DNA of 64,000 nucleotides from Burkholderiales bacterium (GTDB lineage Bacteria; Pseudomonadota; Gammaproteobacteria; Burkholderiales; SG8-41). The stretch lies in contig DATAJS010000010.1 of NCBI GenBank assembly GCA_036262035.1, positions 248,001-312,000 on the forward strand, written 5' to 3'. The notes beneath the pieces were generated by a model. That model was given only the letters and a program-made list of their open reading frames with translations, did not search any database and was not told the DNA's origin. The stretch's first letter is position 1, and each line of letters opens with the position of its first letter. Position numbers and translations under genes: made by a program. Below, piece after piece: positions 35,487-44,361 of this stretch.

Positions 35487-38400
35487 ATGGCCCGCAGGAA
35501 AAGCGATGAGCCCGCCGAAGCAGCGGCTCGCGACACGCACGACGAACCGCCGCCGCCCGGCGCAGGCGCGTTTCCGATCGTCGGCATAGGCGCGTCCGCG
35601 GGCGGCCTCGACGCGTTCCGCGAGATGCTCGGCGCGCTGTCGCCGAAAGCGGGCATGGCGTACGTGCTCGTCACCCACATGCCGGCGAAGCACGAGAGCG
35701 CGCTTGCCGAGGTGCTCGCGCGATGCTCGGCGCTCCCGATCTCGCAGCTCACGGACGGCCTGCGCTTCGAGCCCAACCACGTGTACGTGCTGCCGGCCGG
35801 TCACGACGTGGCGCTCACCGACGGCATTGCGCACCTGACGCCGCGTACCGCCGGCGCCGGCCATCATCGCCCGGTCGATCATTTCTTCCACTCGCTGGCC
35901 GAGCATCACGGGCACAAGGCGATCGGCGTGGTGTTGTCGGGCAGCGCGTCCGACGGCGCGCTCGGCATACAGGAGATCAAGGCCGCGGGCGGCATCACGT
36001 TCGCGCAGGACGACACCGCCGAGCAGACGAGCATGCCGCGCACCGCGATCCAGACCGGCGCGGTCGATTTCGTGCTCAACCCCGTCGACATCGCGAAAGA
36101 GCTCGCGCGCATCGCGACGCACCCGATCGTCGCCGCGACCGAGGGGCCGGCGTCGGACGAAGTGCCCGACCTCGACCCGGTGCTCGAGGTGCTGCGCGAG
36201 GCGACCGGCGTCGACTTCACGCAGTACAAGCGCAACACGCTCTATCGCCGCATCATCCGGCGCATCGTGCTGCACAAGCTCGACGGCATCGCCGAGTACC
36301 TGAAGCTGCTCGCGTCGACGCCGTCCGAGGCGGAAGCGCTGTATCAGGACATCCTGATCAACGTCACGAGCTTCTTCCGCAACCCGGAAGCGTTCGACGC
36401 TCTGAAGGAAGACGTTTTCCCGCCCCTCACGCACAATCGTTCGCGCCACGACCCGGTGCGCATCTGGACGCTCGGCTGCTCGACCGGGGAGGAAGCGTAT
36501 TCGCTCGCCATGGCGTTCGCCGAGTTCGCGGAAGGGCTCGGCCGGTCGATACCGGTACAGGTCTTCGCGACCGACCTCAATGCCGCGAGCATCGAGAAGG
36601 CGCGCGCCGGCCTGTACTCGCGCAGCAGCGTGGGCGAGGTCAGCGCCGAACGCCTGCGGCGGTTCTTCGTAGAGACCGAAGGCGGCTACCGCATCGCCAA
36701 GCCCATCCGCGACGCGTGCATCTTCGCGCGACACAACGTGCTCGACGATCCGCCGTTCTCGCGCATCGACCTCGTGAGCTGCCGCAACATGCTGATCTAC
36801 CTCGGCACCGAGCTGCAGCAGAAGGTGATACCGATACTGCACTACTCGCTGCGGCCCACCGGCTTTCTCTGGCTGGGCACGTCGGAGACCATCGGTTCGT
36901 ATCGCGACCTGTTCGACCTGCGCAACACGCGCTACAAGATCTACGCGAAGAAGCCGGCGGCGGGCCACATCCCGCTGGTGACTGCGCAGTCGCCGCGCAC
37001 CCCGGCCGTCGTCGGGACGCCGACCTACCTGCCGCAGCTCGAGTCGAAGGCGGTCGACCCCCAGCGCGAGATCGACCGGCTGCTCGTCGCGCGCTTCGCG
37101 CCGCCGTCGGTGCTCGTGCGCGGCGATCTCGAGATCGTTCACTATCGCGGCAACACCTCGCCTTATCTCGCGCCCGCGCCCGGCCGCGCGACGCTGAACC
37201 TGCTGAAGATGCTGCGCGAAGGCCTCGTGCTCGGCGTGCGCTCGGCGATACAGCGCGCCAAGATGGAAGAGGCGCCGGTGCGGCAGGAAGGCCTCACCGT
37301 CGGCGTCAACGGCGCCGAGCGCAAGGTCAACGTCGAAGTGATCCCGGTGAAATCGGGCGTCGAGCGCGCCGACCTTTTCATGGTGATCTTCCAGGAGGCG
37401 CCGAGGCGCGAGGCGGCGCCGGCTGCCCCCGCCGCCGCCGACGACGCCACGCAGAACGAGATCGGGCAGCTGAAGCAGGAGCTCGCCGCGACCCGCGAGT
37501 ACCTGCAGTCGGTCATCGAACAGCAGGAAGCCGCCAACGAGGAGCTCCAGAGCGCCAACGAGGAAGTGCAGTCCGCGAACGAGGAGCTGCAGAGCATCAA
37601 CGAGGAGCTCGAGACTTCCAAGGAGGAAGTGCAGTCGAGCAACGAGGAGCTCGCCACGGTCAACGACGAGCTCCACGGCCGCAACGCCGAGCTCGCGCAG
37701 ACCAACAACGACCTGATCAACCTGCTCTCGAGCGTGCAGATGGCGATCGTCATGCTCGGCCCCAACCTGCGCATCCGCCGTTTCACGCCGATGGCGGAGA
37801 AGCTGCTGAACCTGATCCCGACCGACGTCGGTCGCCCGGTGTCCGACATCAAGATCAACCTGGACGTCCCCGATCTCGAGCAGCTCATCGCCGAAGCCGT
37901 CGACAGCGTCGCGGTCCGCGAGCGCGAGGTGCAGGACCGGCAGGGCCGCTGGTACCTGCTGCGCGTGAGGCCGTATCGCACGCTGGAGAACAAGATCGAC
38001 GGCGCGGTCGTCGTGCTCGTCGACGTCGATTCGCTCAAGCGCAGCCAGGAGATGCTGCGCCAGCAGACCGAGCTCCTCAACCAGGCGCACGAGCCGATCG
38101 TCATGTGGGAGCTCGACGGCTACATCAACTACTGGAACAAGGCGGCGGAAGAGACGTACGGCTTCACGAGCGAGGCGGCGGTCGGCCGCAGGGCGCACGA
38201 GCTGCTGATCGCCACGCCTCCCTACGACGCCTACCGCGACGCGCTGGCGGCGCAGGCGCACTGGAGCGGCGAGCTCGTGCACACGCGGCGCGACGGGCAG
38301 AAGATCATCGTGGAATCGCGCATGGTGGTCGTCACCGATACCGAAGGGCGCAAGCTCGTCGTGCAGGCCGACCGCACGATCACCGCGCGCAAGGAGTCCG

Positions 38401-39539
38401 AGCGCATCCTGCGCACCCTCGCCGACGATCTGGTCGCCGCGGACCGGCACAAGGACGAGTTTCTCGTGATGCTCGCGCACGAGCTGCGCAATCCGCTCGC
38501 CCCGTTGCGCAACGTCGTGGCGGTGCTCGAGTCGGACAAGGCGCAGCCGCAGCAGAAGGCGCGGGCGGTGCGCATCATGGACCGGCAGATCGCCAACATG
38601 GCGCGGCTGATCGACGACCTCCTCGACGTCTCGCGCATCGCGGTGTCGCAGATCGAGCTCAGACGCGGGTCGCTGGACATGGGCGCGCTCGTCAGGCGCG
38701 TCGCCGAGCAGAACGAATCGGTGATTGCCGACAAGCGCCAGACGCTCGACGTCGACCTGCCGGCAACGCCGTGCTTCGTCGACGGAGACGCGGTGAGGCT
38801 CGAGCAGGTCGTCGGCAATCTGGTGCAGAACGCCTCGAGGTACACGCCCGCCGGGGGGCGCATCTGGCTGAGCGTCAGGTGCGGGGATGCCGCCCACGGC
38901 GAGCAGGTGGTCCTGCGCGTGCGCGACAACGGTATCGGCATCGACGCCGACAAGCTGCCGTACGTGTTCGACCTCTTCATGCGCGCCGACCGCGCGATCG
39001 AGCACTCCGGCAGCCTGGGCGTCGGCCTCACTCTCGTGCGGCGGCTCGTCGAAATGCACGGCGGCACGGTCGAAGCGCACAGCGCCGGCCAGGGCGAGGG
39101 CAGCGAGTTCGTCGTGCGCCTGCCGAAGGTCCCCGCGGACGCGGCGGCCGTTCCGGCGCCGGTCGAGCAGGCCGTTCCCAAAATCCGGCCGCGGCGCGTG
39201 CTCGTGGTCGACGACAGCCTCGACAGCGCCGAAGCGACCGCGATGTCGCTGCGGATCGCCGGCCACGCGGCGGAGATCGCTACGAGCGGCGCGCAGGCGC
39301 TCGAGACGATCCGCAGCTTCAGGGCAGACGTCGTGCTGATCGACATCGGCATGCCGGACATGGACGGTTACGAGTTGGCGAGGCGCCTGAAGGCCGCCGC
39401 GAGCGACGGCGTGCGGCTGATCGCGCTCAGCGGCTACAGCCATCCCGAAGCGCGCAAACAGGCCGAGGTCGCGGGATTCGACGGCTACGTCGTGAAGCCC
39501 GCGAGCGTGGAAGACATCGAGAGCGAGATCGCGCGCTAG
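35487..39539 (+). CDS. CheB-CheR-PAS-histidine kinase-receiver hybrid
   Basis: A 1350-residue fusion. Order: CheB esterase (about residues 29-215, Ser37 in GIGASAGG, THMPAKH, LSGSASDG), CheR methyltransferase (about 228-490, SAM motif LGCSTGEEAYSLAM near 328), and a long coiled coil of EELQSANEE-type heptads (about 655-740). Two PAS-like domains follow (about 745-970), then HisKA/HATPase (phospho-acceptor His998 in LAHELRNPL) and a C-terminal receiver (Asp1286 in LIDIGMPDMDG). Such hybrids are thought to link methylation enzymes to phosphorelays outside chemotaxis. No chemoreceptor, CheA or CheW gene is in the window. Confidence 0.92.
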   Translation: MARRKSDEPAEAAARDTHDEPPPPGAGAFPIVGIGASAGGLDAFREMLGALSPKAGMAYVLVTHMPAKHESALAEVLARCSALPISQLTDGLRFEPNHVYVLPAGHDVALTDGIAHLTPRTAGAGHHRPVDHFFHSLAEHHGHKAIGVVLSGSASDGALGIQEIKAAGGITFAQDDTAEQTSMPRTAIQTGAVDFVLNPVDIAKELARIATHPIVAATEGPASDEVPDLDPVLEVLREATGVDFTQYKRNTLYRRIIRRIVLHKLDGIAEYLKLLASTPSEAEALYQDILINVTSFFRNPEAFDALKEDVFPPLTHNRSRHDPVRIWTLGCSTGEEAYSLAMAFAEFAEGLGRSIPVQVFATDLNAASIEKARAGLYSRSSVGEVSAERLRRFFVETEGGYRIAKPIRDACIFARHNVLDDPPFSRIDLVSCRNMLIYLGTELQQKVIPILHYSLRPTGFLWLGTSETIGSYRDLFDLRNTRYKIYAKKPAAGHIPLVTAQSPRTPAVVGTPTYLPQLESKAVDPQREIDRLLVARFAPPSVLVRGDLEIVHYRGNTSPYLAPAPGRATLNLLKMLREGLVLGVRSAIQRAKMEEAPVRQEGLTVGVNGAERKVNVEVIPVKSGVERADLFMVIFQEAPRREAAPAAPAAADDATQNEIGQLKQELAATREYLQSVIEQQEAANEELQSANEEVQSANEELQSINEELETSKEEVQSSNEELATVNDELHGRNAELAQTNNDLINLLSSVQMAIVMLGPNLRIRRFTPMAEKLLNLIPTDVGRPVSDIKINLDVPDLEQLIAEAVDSVAVREREVQDRQGRWYLLRVRPYRTLENKIDGAVVVLVDVDSLKRSQEMLRQQTELLNQAHEPIVMWELDGYINYWNKAAEETYGFTSEAAVGRRAHELLIATPPYDAYRDALAAQAHWSGELVHTRRDGQKIIVESRMVVVTDTEGRKLVVQADRTITARKESERILRTLADDLVAADRHKDEFLVMLAHELRNPLAPLRNVVAVLESDKAQPQQKARAVRIMDRQIANMARLIDDLLDVSRIAVSQIELRRGSLDMGALVRRVAEQNESVIADKRQTLDVDLPATPCFVDGDAVRLEQVVGNLVQNASRYTPAGGRIWLSVRCGDAAHGEQVVLRVRDNGIGIDADKLPYVFDLFMRADRAIEHSGSLGVGLTLVRRLVEMHGGTVEAHSAGQGEGSEFVVRLPKVPADAAAVPAPVEQAVPKIRPRRVLVVDDSLDSAEATAMSLRIAGHAAEIATSGAQALETIRSFRADVVLIDIGMPDMDGYELARRLKAAASDGVRLIALSGYSHPEARKQAEVAGFDGYVVKPASVEDIESEIAR

Positions 39540-40015
39540 CGCGACGGCTGCCGCGGGGCGGCGTACTTGATCGCGAGCGCTTTCAGCACGTAGGTGTAGC
39601 CGCCGCCGACCACGCGGTAGGGATAGGGAAACGGACCCCACGCCGGACCCCATGGCGAGCCGTAGAAGGGATAGGGCCGCCAGCGGTAATGCCCGAAGTA
39701 GAACGGGTCGTAGAACGGGTCGTAGACCGTCGTCGGCTCGTGGTAGATGCGCTCCACGTCCTGCCGCACGATCGCGTCGGCGCCCAGCGCTTTCGCTTTC
39801 TCGCGAGCGTCGTTGAGGAGGTCCGCTTCCGACGCGCCTTCGGACTCGATCAGCGCGATCTCGACGTAGGGGCGATCGGGCTTTTGCAGCAGGATCTCCA
39901 CCGACTGCGTCGGCGGATAGACCTTGCCCGGATCGAGCTGGACGACGCGCGTGTTGACGGCGCAGGCGCCGAGCGCGAGCACGGCGGCGCAGGCGAGGAG
40001 GCAAAGAGCTTTCAT
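39536..40015 (-). CDS. Hypothetical lipoprotein, tyrosine/proline-rich C-terminus
   Basis: A 159-residue protein with a signal peptide and lipobox (VLALGAC, cysteine at about 20). A compact domain holding SVEILLQKPDRPYVEIALIE and an alanine-rich segment (EKAKALGADAIVRQDV) follows. The tail is very rich in Tyr, Pro and Phe (YDPFYDPFYFGHYRWRP). Function unknown; it is probably an envelope lipoprotein. Its stop codon overlaps the convergent stop of the hybrid kinase by 4 bases (CTAG). The ATG before the signal peptide was preferred to a start 28 codons earlier. Confidence 0.7.
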   Translation of the reverse strand: MKALCLLACAAVLALGACAVNTRVVQLDPGKVYPPTQSVEILLQKPDRPYVEIALIESEGASEADLLNDAREKAKALGADAIVRQDVERIYHEPTTVYDPFYDPFYFGHYRWRPYPFYGSPWGPAWGPFPYPYRVVGGGYTYVLKALAIKYAAPRQPSR

Positions 40016-40085
40016 CCTGGATTGGACCGCCCGGCGGTGCGACTGTTTCGTTGATAATAGCGGCGTTCCGCCATTCCCGACCCGG

Positions 40086-41273
40086 ATGCTGAAGACCACG
40101 CCTTTTCACGCGCGGACGTCCGCGCTGTGCCTCTCCCATGCCTGGCGGCGCTGGGCGGGCTACGTGGTCGCCAGCGTCTACGAGTTCAACCACGAGCGCG
40201 AGTATCACGCGATCCGCAGCTCGGCCGCCTTGTTCGACATCTCGCCGCTCTACAAGTACCGCGTGACCGGCCACGACGCCGCGCGCCTGCTCGACCGTGT
40301 GGCGACGCGCAACGTCGCGAAGTCGGGCATCGGGCAGGTGCTCTACACCTGCTTCTGCGACCACCACGGCAAGGTGCTCGACGACGGCACCCTCGCGCGC
40401 TTCGGCCCGAGCGAGTTCAGGATGACGAGCGCCGACCCCAACCTGCGCTGGCTCGCGGACAACGCGTTCGGGCTCGACGTCGCGATCGAGGATGTCTCGG
40501 AGCGGATCGCGGCGCTCGCGCTGCAGGGGCCGAGCGCGCGCAGGATTCTCGAAGCCGCGACCGGCGATGACGTCGCGGCGCTGCGCTATTTCCGCATCGC
40601 ATCGTTCACCATCGCGGGCGTCGACGTGACGATCTCGCGCACCGGCTACACCGGCGACCTCGGCTACGAGATCTGGCTCGATGCGCGCGACAGCTTACGC
40701 GTGTGGGATGCGCTGATCGAAGCCGGCACGCCGTACGGCATCGTCCCGGCCGGCATGCTTGCGCTCGATGTCGCGCGCATCGAAGCCGGCCTCATGCTGC
40801 TCGACGTCGATTACGTCTCGGCGAGAAAAGCGCTGATCGCGCGCCAGACCTCGTCGCCGTACGAGCTCGACCTCGCGTGGACGGTCGATCTCACCAAGCC
40901 GCACTTCGTCGGGCGCGAAGCCCTGTCGCGCGAGAGCGAGCGCGGACCGGAATGGCGCTTCGTCGGCATCGAGGTCGACTGGGACTCGCTCGAAGCGCTG
41001 TATCTCGAAGTCGGCCTCGCGCCGCAGCTGCCGTCGACCGCGTGGCGTACCAGCGTGCCGATTTATCACGACGACGAGCAGGCCGGCTACGCCACCAGCG
41101 GCGGCTGGTCGCCGCTGCTCAAAAAATACATCGCGCTCGCACACCTCAAATCCGACTACGCCGAGGTGGGCCGGACGCTCGAGATCGAAATGACCGTCGA
41201 GCACCACCGCCGCCGCGCCCTCGCGCGCGTGGCGAAGAAGCCGTTCTTCGACCCGGAGAGGAAACGGAAATGA
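40086..41273 (+). CDS. GcvT-like aminomethyltransferase/demethylase family protein
   Basis: A 395-residue protein of the glycine-cleavage T-protein/dimethylglycine-oxidase/DmdA folate family. Seen: the N-terminal EYHAIRSSAALFDISPL segment, the GKVLDDGTLARFG region with the conserved aspartates, ALQGPSARRIL, RTGYTGDLGYEIW and DVARIEAGLMLLDVDY, then the C-terminal beta-barrel. It likely moves a one-carbon unit to tetrahydrofolate. Context with two FAD proteins and an amidohydrolase, and no gcvP, argues against the housekeeping T protein. The substrate is unknown. Confidence 0.85.
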   Translation: MLKTTPFHARTSALCLSHAWRRWAGYVVASVYEFNHEREYHAIRSSAALFDISPLYKYRVTGHDAARLLDRVATRNVAKSGIGQVLYTCFCDHHGKVLDDGTLARFGPSEFRMTSADPNLRWLADNAFGLDVAIEDVSERIAALALQGPSARRILEAATGDDVAALRYFRIASFTIAGVDVTISRTGYTGDLGYEIWLDARDSLRVWDALIEAGTPYGIVPAGMLALDVARIEAGLMLLDVDYVSARKALIARQTSSPYELDLAWTVDLTKPHFVGREALSRESERGPEWRFVGIEVDWDSLEALYLEVGLAPQLPSTAWRTSVPIYHDDEQAGYATSGGWSPLLKKYIALAHLKSDYAEVGRTLEIEMTVEHHRRRALARVAKKPFFDPERKRK

Positions 41274-41276
41274 CAA

Positions 41277-41406
41277 CGGTCATCGCGAGGCGCCGAAGAC
41301 GCCGACGCGATCTCGTGGCGCACGCAACGGACGCTCCCGGATTGCTTCGTCCCCCGGATGCTGTTCCGGGGCTTCGGCATCGCGCTGCTCGCAATGACGA
41401 GTGTCG
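41277..41406. repeat. GTCATTGCGAG-type repeat between the GcvT-like and FAD genes
   Basis: Terminal inverted sequences (GGTCATCGCGAGGCG near the left end and CTCGCAATGACGAG at the right) surround GGATTGCTTCG. A related half-element lies at 15225-15265. The element reaches to two bases before the ATG of the FAD gene and leaves that gene without a visible ribosome-binding site. Confidence 0.7.
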
Positions 41407-41408
41407 CC

Positions 41409-42989
41409 ATGGCTGAGAAATACGACGCGATCGTCGTCGGCGGCGGGCACAACGGGCTGGTGTGCGCGGCGTATCTCGCTCGCGCGGGCAAGCGCGTGCT
41501 CGTGCTCGAGAAGAACGAGATCGTCGGTGGCGCCGCGCGCAGCGAGGAGGTGTTCCCGGGGTTTCGTTTCTCCGTCTTCTCGTACGTCGTGAGCCTGTTG
41601 CGGCCCGAGATCATCCGCGACCTCGACCTGCCGCGGCACGGCCTGCACATCCTGCCGCTGGAGAGCACGGTCACCCCGCTCCCCAACGGCGACTACCTCG
41701 GCCAATGGGGCGATCACGACCAGAACCGCCGCGAGCTCGCACGGCACTCGTTGCGGGACGCCGAGGCGTACGACGAGTTCGGCCGCCTCATGTACCAGAT
41801 GGCGCGCGCGGTGAAACCGTTCATCGGCATGACGCCGCCCGATCCGACCTCGCTCGCGTGGCGCGACGTGCATGGCCTGTGGAAGCTCGCCAGGGAGCTG
41901 CGGGGACTCGGCCGCGAGCGCTTCTACGCCCTCCACAAGCTCCTCACCATGAGCTCGGCGGACTATCTCGACGAATGGTTCGAGACCGAAGCGCTGAAAG
42001 CCACCAAGTCCGCGAGCGGCATCATCGGCACCTTCCTCGGTCCACGCTCTCCCGGCACTGCGTACGTGCTGCTCCATCACTACATGGGGGAGATCGACGG
42101 GGTGTTCCGCGCGTGGGGTTTCGCCAAAGGCGGCAACGGCTCGGTCAGCGCCGCGATCGCGGCCGCGGCGCGCGACGCCGGCGCCGAGATCCGCACCGAG
42201 GCGCCGGTCGCGCGCGTGCTCCTCGAGAACGGCCGGACCACCGGCGTCGTACTGGACAACGGCGACGAGCTGCGCGCGGAGATCGTCGTCTCCAACGCCG
42301 ATCCGCGGCGCACCTTCCTGCAGCTCGTGGGCGAGCAGCACCTGCCGGGCGATTTCGCCGGCGCGATCCGCAACTTCAAGTTCCGCGGCTCGTCGGGCAA
42401 GGTCAATCTCGCGCTGTCCGAGCTTCCGAATTTCACGTGCCTGCCCGGCGTCGGCCCGCACCTGCGCGGCGCCATCTCGATCTCGCCCAGCGTCGATTAC
42501 CTCGAGCGCGCATACGACGACGCCAAGTACGGCGAAGTGTCGAAGCAGCCGTACATGGACATCGTCATCCCGTCGATGATCGATCCTTCGATGGCGCCGC
42601 CGGGCCGCCACGTGATGTCGATCTTCGTGCAGTACGTGCCGTACAACGTGAAGGGGGGATGGACGGACGAGAAACGCGAAGCGTTCGGAGACACGGTGAT
42701 CGATACGCTCGCGCAGTACGCGCCGAACATCAAATCGGCGATCCTGCACCGGCAGGTCATCACCCCCGCCGACATCGAGCGCGTCGTCGGCATCACCGAA
42801 GGCAACATCTTCCACGGCGAGCTCGCGCTCGAGCAGATGTTCTTCCTGCGGCCGGTGCCGGGCTGGGCGAAGTACCGGACGCCGATCGACGGGCTGTATC
42901 AGTGCGGCTCGGGCACCCATCCCGGCGGCGGCGTCATGGGCGCGTCGGGGCGCAACGCGGCGATCACGATCCTCAAGGGGGCGCGATGA
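41409..42989 (+). CDS. Phytoene desaturase-type NAD(P)/FAD-dependent oxidoreductase
   Basis: A 526-residue flavoprotein of the COG1233/CrtI-like amine-oxidase superfamily. The N-terminal dinucleotide-binding motif is AIVVGGGHNGLVCAAYLA, followed by LEKNEIVGGAARSEE. A central GFAKGGNGSVSAAIAAA segment and the C-terminal FAD motif GSGTHPGGGVMGASG are present. It is not linked to carotenoid genes. It probably oxidises a substrate shared with the GcvT-like protein. The in-frame region before this ATG is translated repeat DNA, so the MAEKYDAI start is preferred. It overlaps the next gene by 4 bp (ATGA). Confidence 0.85.
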   Translation: MAEKYDAIVVGGGHNGLVCAAYLARAGKRVLVLEKNEIVGGAARSEEVFPGFRFSVFSYVVSLLRPEIIRDLDLPRHGLHILPLESTVTPLPNGDYLGQWGDHDQNRRELARHSLRDAEAYDEFGRLMYQMARAVKPFIGMTPPDPTSLAWRDVHGLWKLARELRGLGRERFYALHKLLTMSSADYLDEWFETEALKATKSASGIIGTFLGPRSPGTAYVLLHHYMGEIDGVFRAWGFAKGGNGSVSAAIAAAARDAGAEIRTEAPVARVLLENGRTTGVVLDNGDELRAEIVVSNADPRRTFLQLVGEQHLPGDFAGAIRNFKFRGSSGKVNLALSELPNFTCLPGVGPHLRGAISISPSVDYLERAYDDAKYGEVSKQPYMDIVIPSMIDPSMAPPGRHVMSIFVQYVPYNVKGGWTDEKREAFGDTVIDTLAQYAPNIKSAILHRQVITPADIERVVGITEGNIFHGELALEQMFFLRPVPGWAKYRTPIDGLYQCGSGTHPGGGVMGASGRNAAITILKGAR

Positions 42990-44359
42990 AAGCGATCGTG
43001 CTCGGGAGCGACATCGAGGCGGTGGTGGCGGCGCGCGAGCTGGCGAAGGGCGGGATGGACGTCGTGCTGGTCGGCGAAAACAACGTTCCCTCCCCCTCAG
43101 GGGGAGGGTCAGGGTGGGGGTGGGGTTCGAGCGATGTCTGGGCATCCGCGATCCTCCCCGACGCCACCCGCCTCGACTTCACCGCCGACATCGCGCGCAC
43201 CGCCGAAGCGATCGGCAGGATCTCCGCGCGCGACGCCGAGCGCTGGCCGCGCTTCTGCGAGCGCCTGCATGCGCTCGCGGTGGTGCTCGAGGACATCTAC
43301 TCGAAACCGCCGCCCGATCCGCTCACGCACCAGACCGGCGGTCTCGTCGATCTGCTGCGGACGGGCCTGCGGCTGCGCAAGCTCGGCGCCGCCGGCACGA
43401 ACGAGCTCCTGCGCCTCCTGCCGATGTCCGCGGCGGACCTGCTGGATGCATGGTTCGAGAACGACGCCGTCAAAGGCGTGCTCGGCGCGGTGGCGGTGAG
43501 GCACCTCGCGCAGGGACCGCGCTCGGGCGGCACTGCGTTCAACCTGCTGCACCACCACGTCGGCTGCGCGCCCGGAGTGTTCGGGCGACCGCCGCGCGAG
43601 CGCTACGACGTGCCGGAAGCGCCGAACCGGATCGAAGCGAATGCGATGCGGATCGAAGTGGCCGACGGCCGCGCGCGCGGCGTGGTGCTCGACGACGGGC
43701 GGACGCTCGACGCCGACGTCGTCGTGTCCGCGCTCGATCCGAAGCGCACGCTGCTCGGGCTGGTCGATGCGGCCTGCCTCGATCCCGAGCTCGTGCGCGC
43801 CCTGCGCAACATCCGCAGCCGCGGCGTGGCGGCGCGGCTGACGTTCACGCTGAATGCGCCGCCCGATTTCGAGACGCTCGTGATCGCGCCGTCGCTCGAC
43901 TACATCGAGCGCGCGCACGACGACTCGAAATACGGCCGCGTCTCGGCGGCGCCGGTGATCGAAGCGACGCACGACGGCGAGCACCGCGTTCACGCTCACG
44001 TACAGTACGTGCCGTACGCGCTGCGCGAAGGCACGTGGGACGGCGCGCGTTTCGAAGCGCTCGCCGATGCGGCGATCGCGAAGATCGACGCGGCGTCGCG
44101 CGGCTTTGCCGATCGCGTCGTCGAATCGAGAGTGCTGACCCCGGCGCATCTCGAAGCGCAGTACGGCTGGCCGCAGGGACAGGCATACCATGCCGAGATC
44201 GCGCTCGACCAGGTGCTGTGGATGCGGCCGCTGCCGCAGCTCGCCCGTTATCGCACGCCGATCGGCAGCCTTTATCTGTGCGGTGTCGCGATGCACCCGG
44301 GCGGTGTCTTGCCGGGCGCTGCGGGCGCCCACGCCGCTTCGACCGTTCTCAAGGACTGA
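42986..44359 (+). CDS. Degenerate paralogue of the upstream FAD oxidoreductase
   Basis: A 457-residue protein clearly homologous to its upstream neighbour: both have GTA..LLHH..G...GVF, the VVS.(L/A)DP.RT segment, SLDYIERAHDDSKYG, and the C-terminal HPGG motif. However, the N-terminal dinucleotide motif reads VLGSDIEAVVAA instead of GxGxxG, the LEK..GG segment is replaced by a repeat-derived glycine-rich stretch (about residues 35-47), and the central GGNGS region is missing. It may be a non-FAD-binding partner subunit rather than an active oxidase. The frame is intact. Confidence 0.8.
   Translation: MKAIVLGSDIEAVVAARELAKGGMDVVLVGENNVPSPSGGGSGWGWGSSDVWASAILPDATRLDFTADIARTAEAIGRISARDAERWPRFCERLHALAVVLEDIYSKPPPDPLTHQTGGLVDLLRTGLRLRKLGAAGTNELLRLLPMSAADLLDAWFENDAVKGVLGAVAVRHLAQGPRSGGTAFNLLHHHVGCAPGVFGRPPRERYDVPEAPNRIEANAMRIEVADGRARGVVLDDGRTLDADVVVSALDPKRTLLGLVDAACLDPELVRALRNIRSRGVAARLTFTLNAPPDFETLVIAPSLDYIERAHDDSKYGRVSAAPVIEATHDGEHRVHAHVQYVPYALREGTWDGARFEALADAAIAKIDAASRGFADRVVESRVLTPAHLEAQYGWPQGQAYHAEIALDQVLWMRPLPQLARYRTPIGSLYLCGVAMHPGGVLPGAAGAHAASTVLKD
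43088..43125. repeat. CCCTCCCCCTCAGGGGGAGGG repeat in frame inside a gene
   Basis: A 21-bp palindrome (CCCTCCCCCT-C-AGGGGGAGGG) followed by a G-rich tail (TCAGGGTGGGGGTGGGG). It is read through as PSPSGGGSGWGWG, a composition unlike the rest of the protein. It is the same kind of sequence that is common as an intergenic repeat in proteobacteria. Confidence 0.75.
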
Positions 44360-44361
44360 CC

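Noticed and set aside
32203-40015. Genomic island integrated at tRNA-Arg
   Set aside because: No integrase and no repeat of the tRNA 3' end was seen, and base composition does not change obviously; it is mentioned only as a possibility.
34527-40367. Very long minus-strand open frame opposite the CheB paralogue, the hybrid kinase and the GcvT start
   Set aside because: It is antisense to clearly recognised domains, has an Arg/His/Glu/Val-rich composition without motifs, and arises from the high third-position GC content of the real genes.
40086-41273. GcvT-like gene as the housekeeping glycine cleavage T protein
   Set aside because: There is no gcvP or gcvH next to it, divergent motifs are seen, and the partners are flavoproteins; gcvH is 14 kb away in another unit. 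Kept as an uncertain family assignment.
41358-41408. N-terminal leader RGFGIALLAMTSVA as a signal peptide of the FAD protein
   Set aside because: The sequence is a translation of the GTCATTGCGAG-type repeat; the conserved protein begins at MAEKYDAI, directly before the dinucleotide motif.
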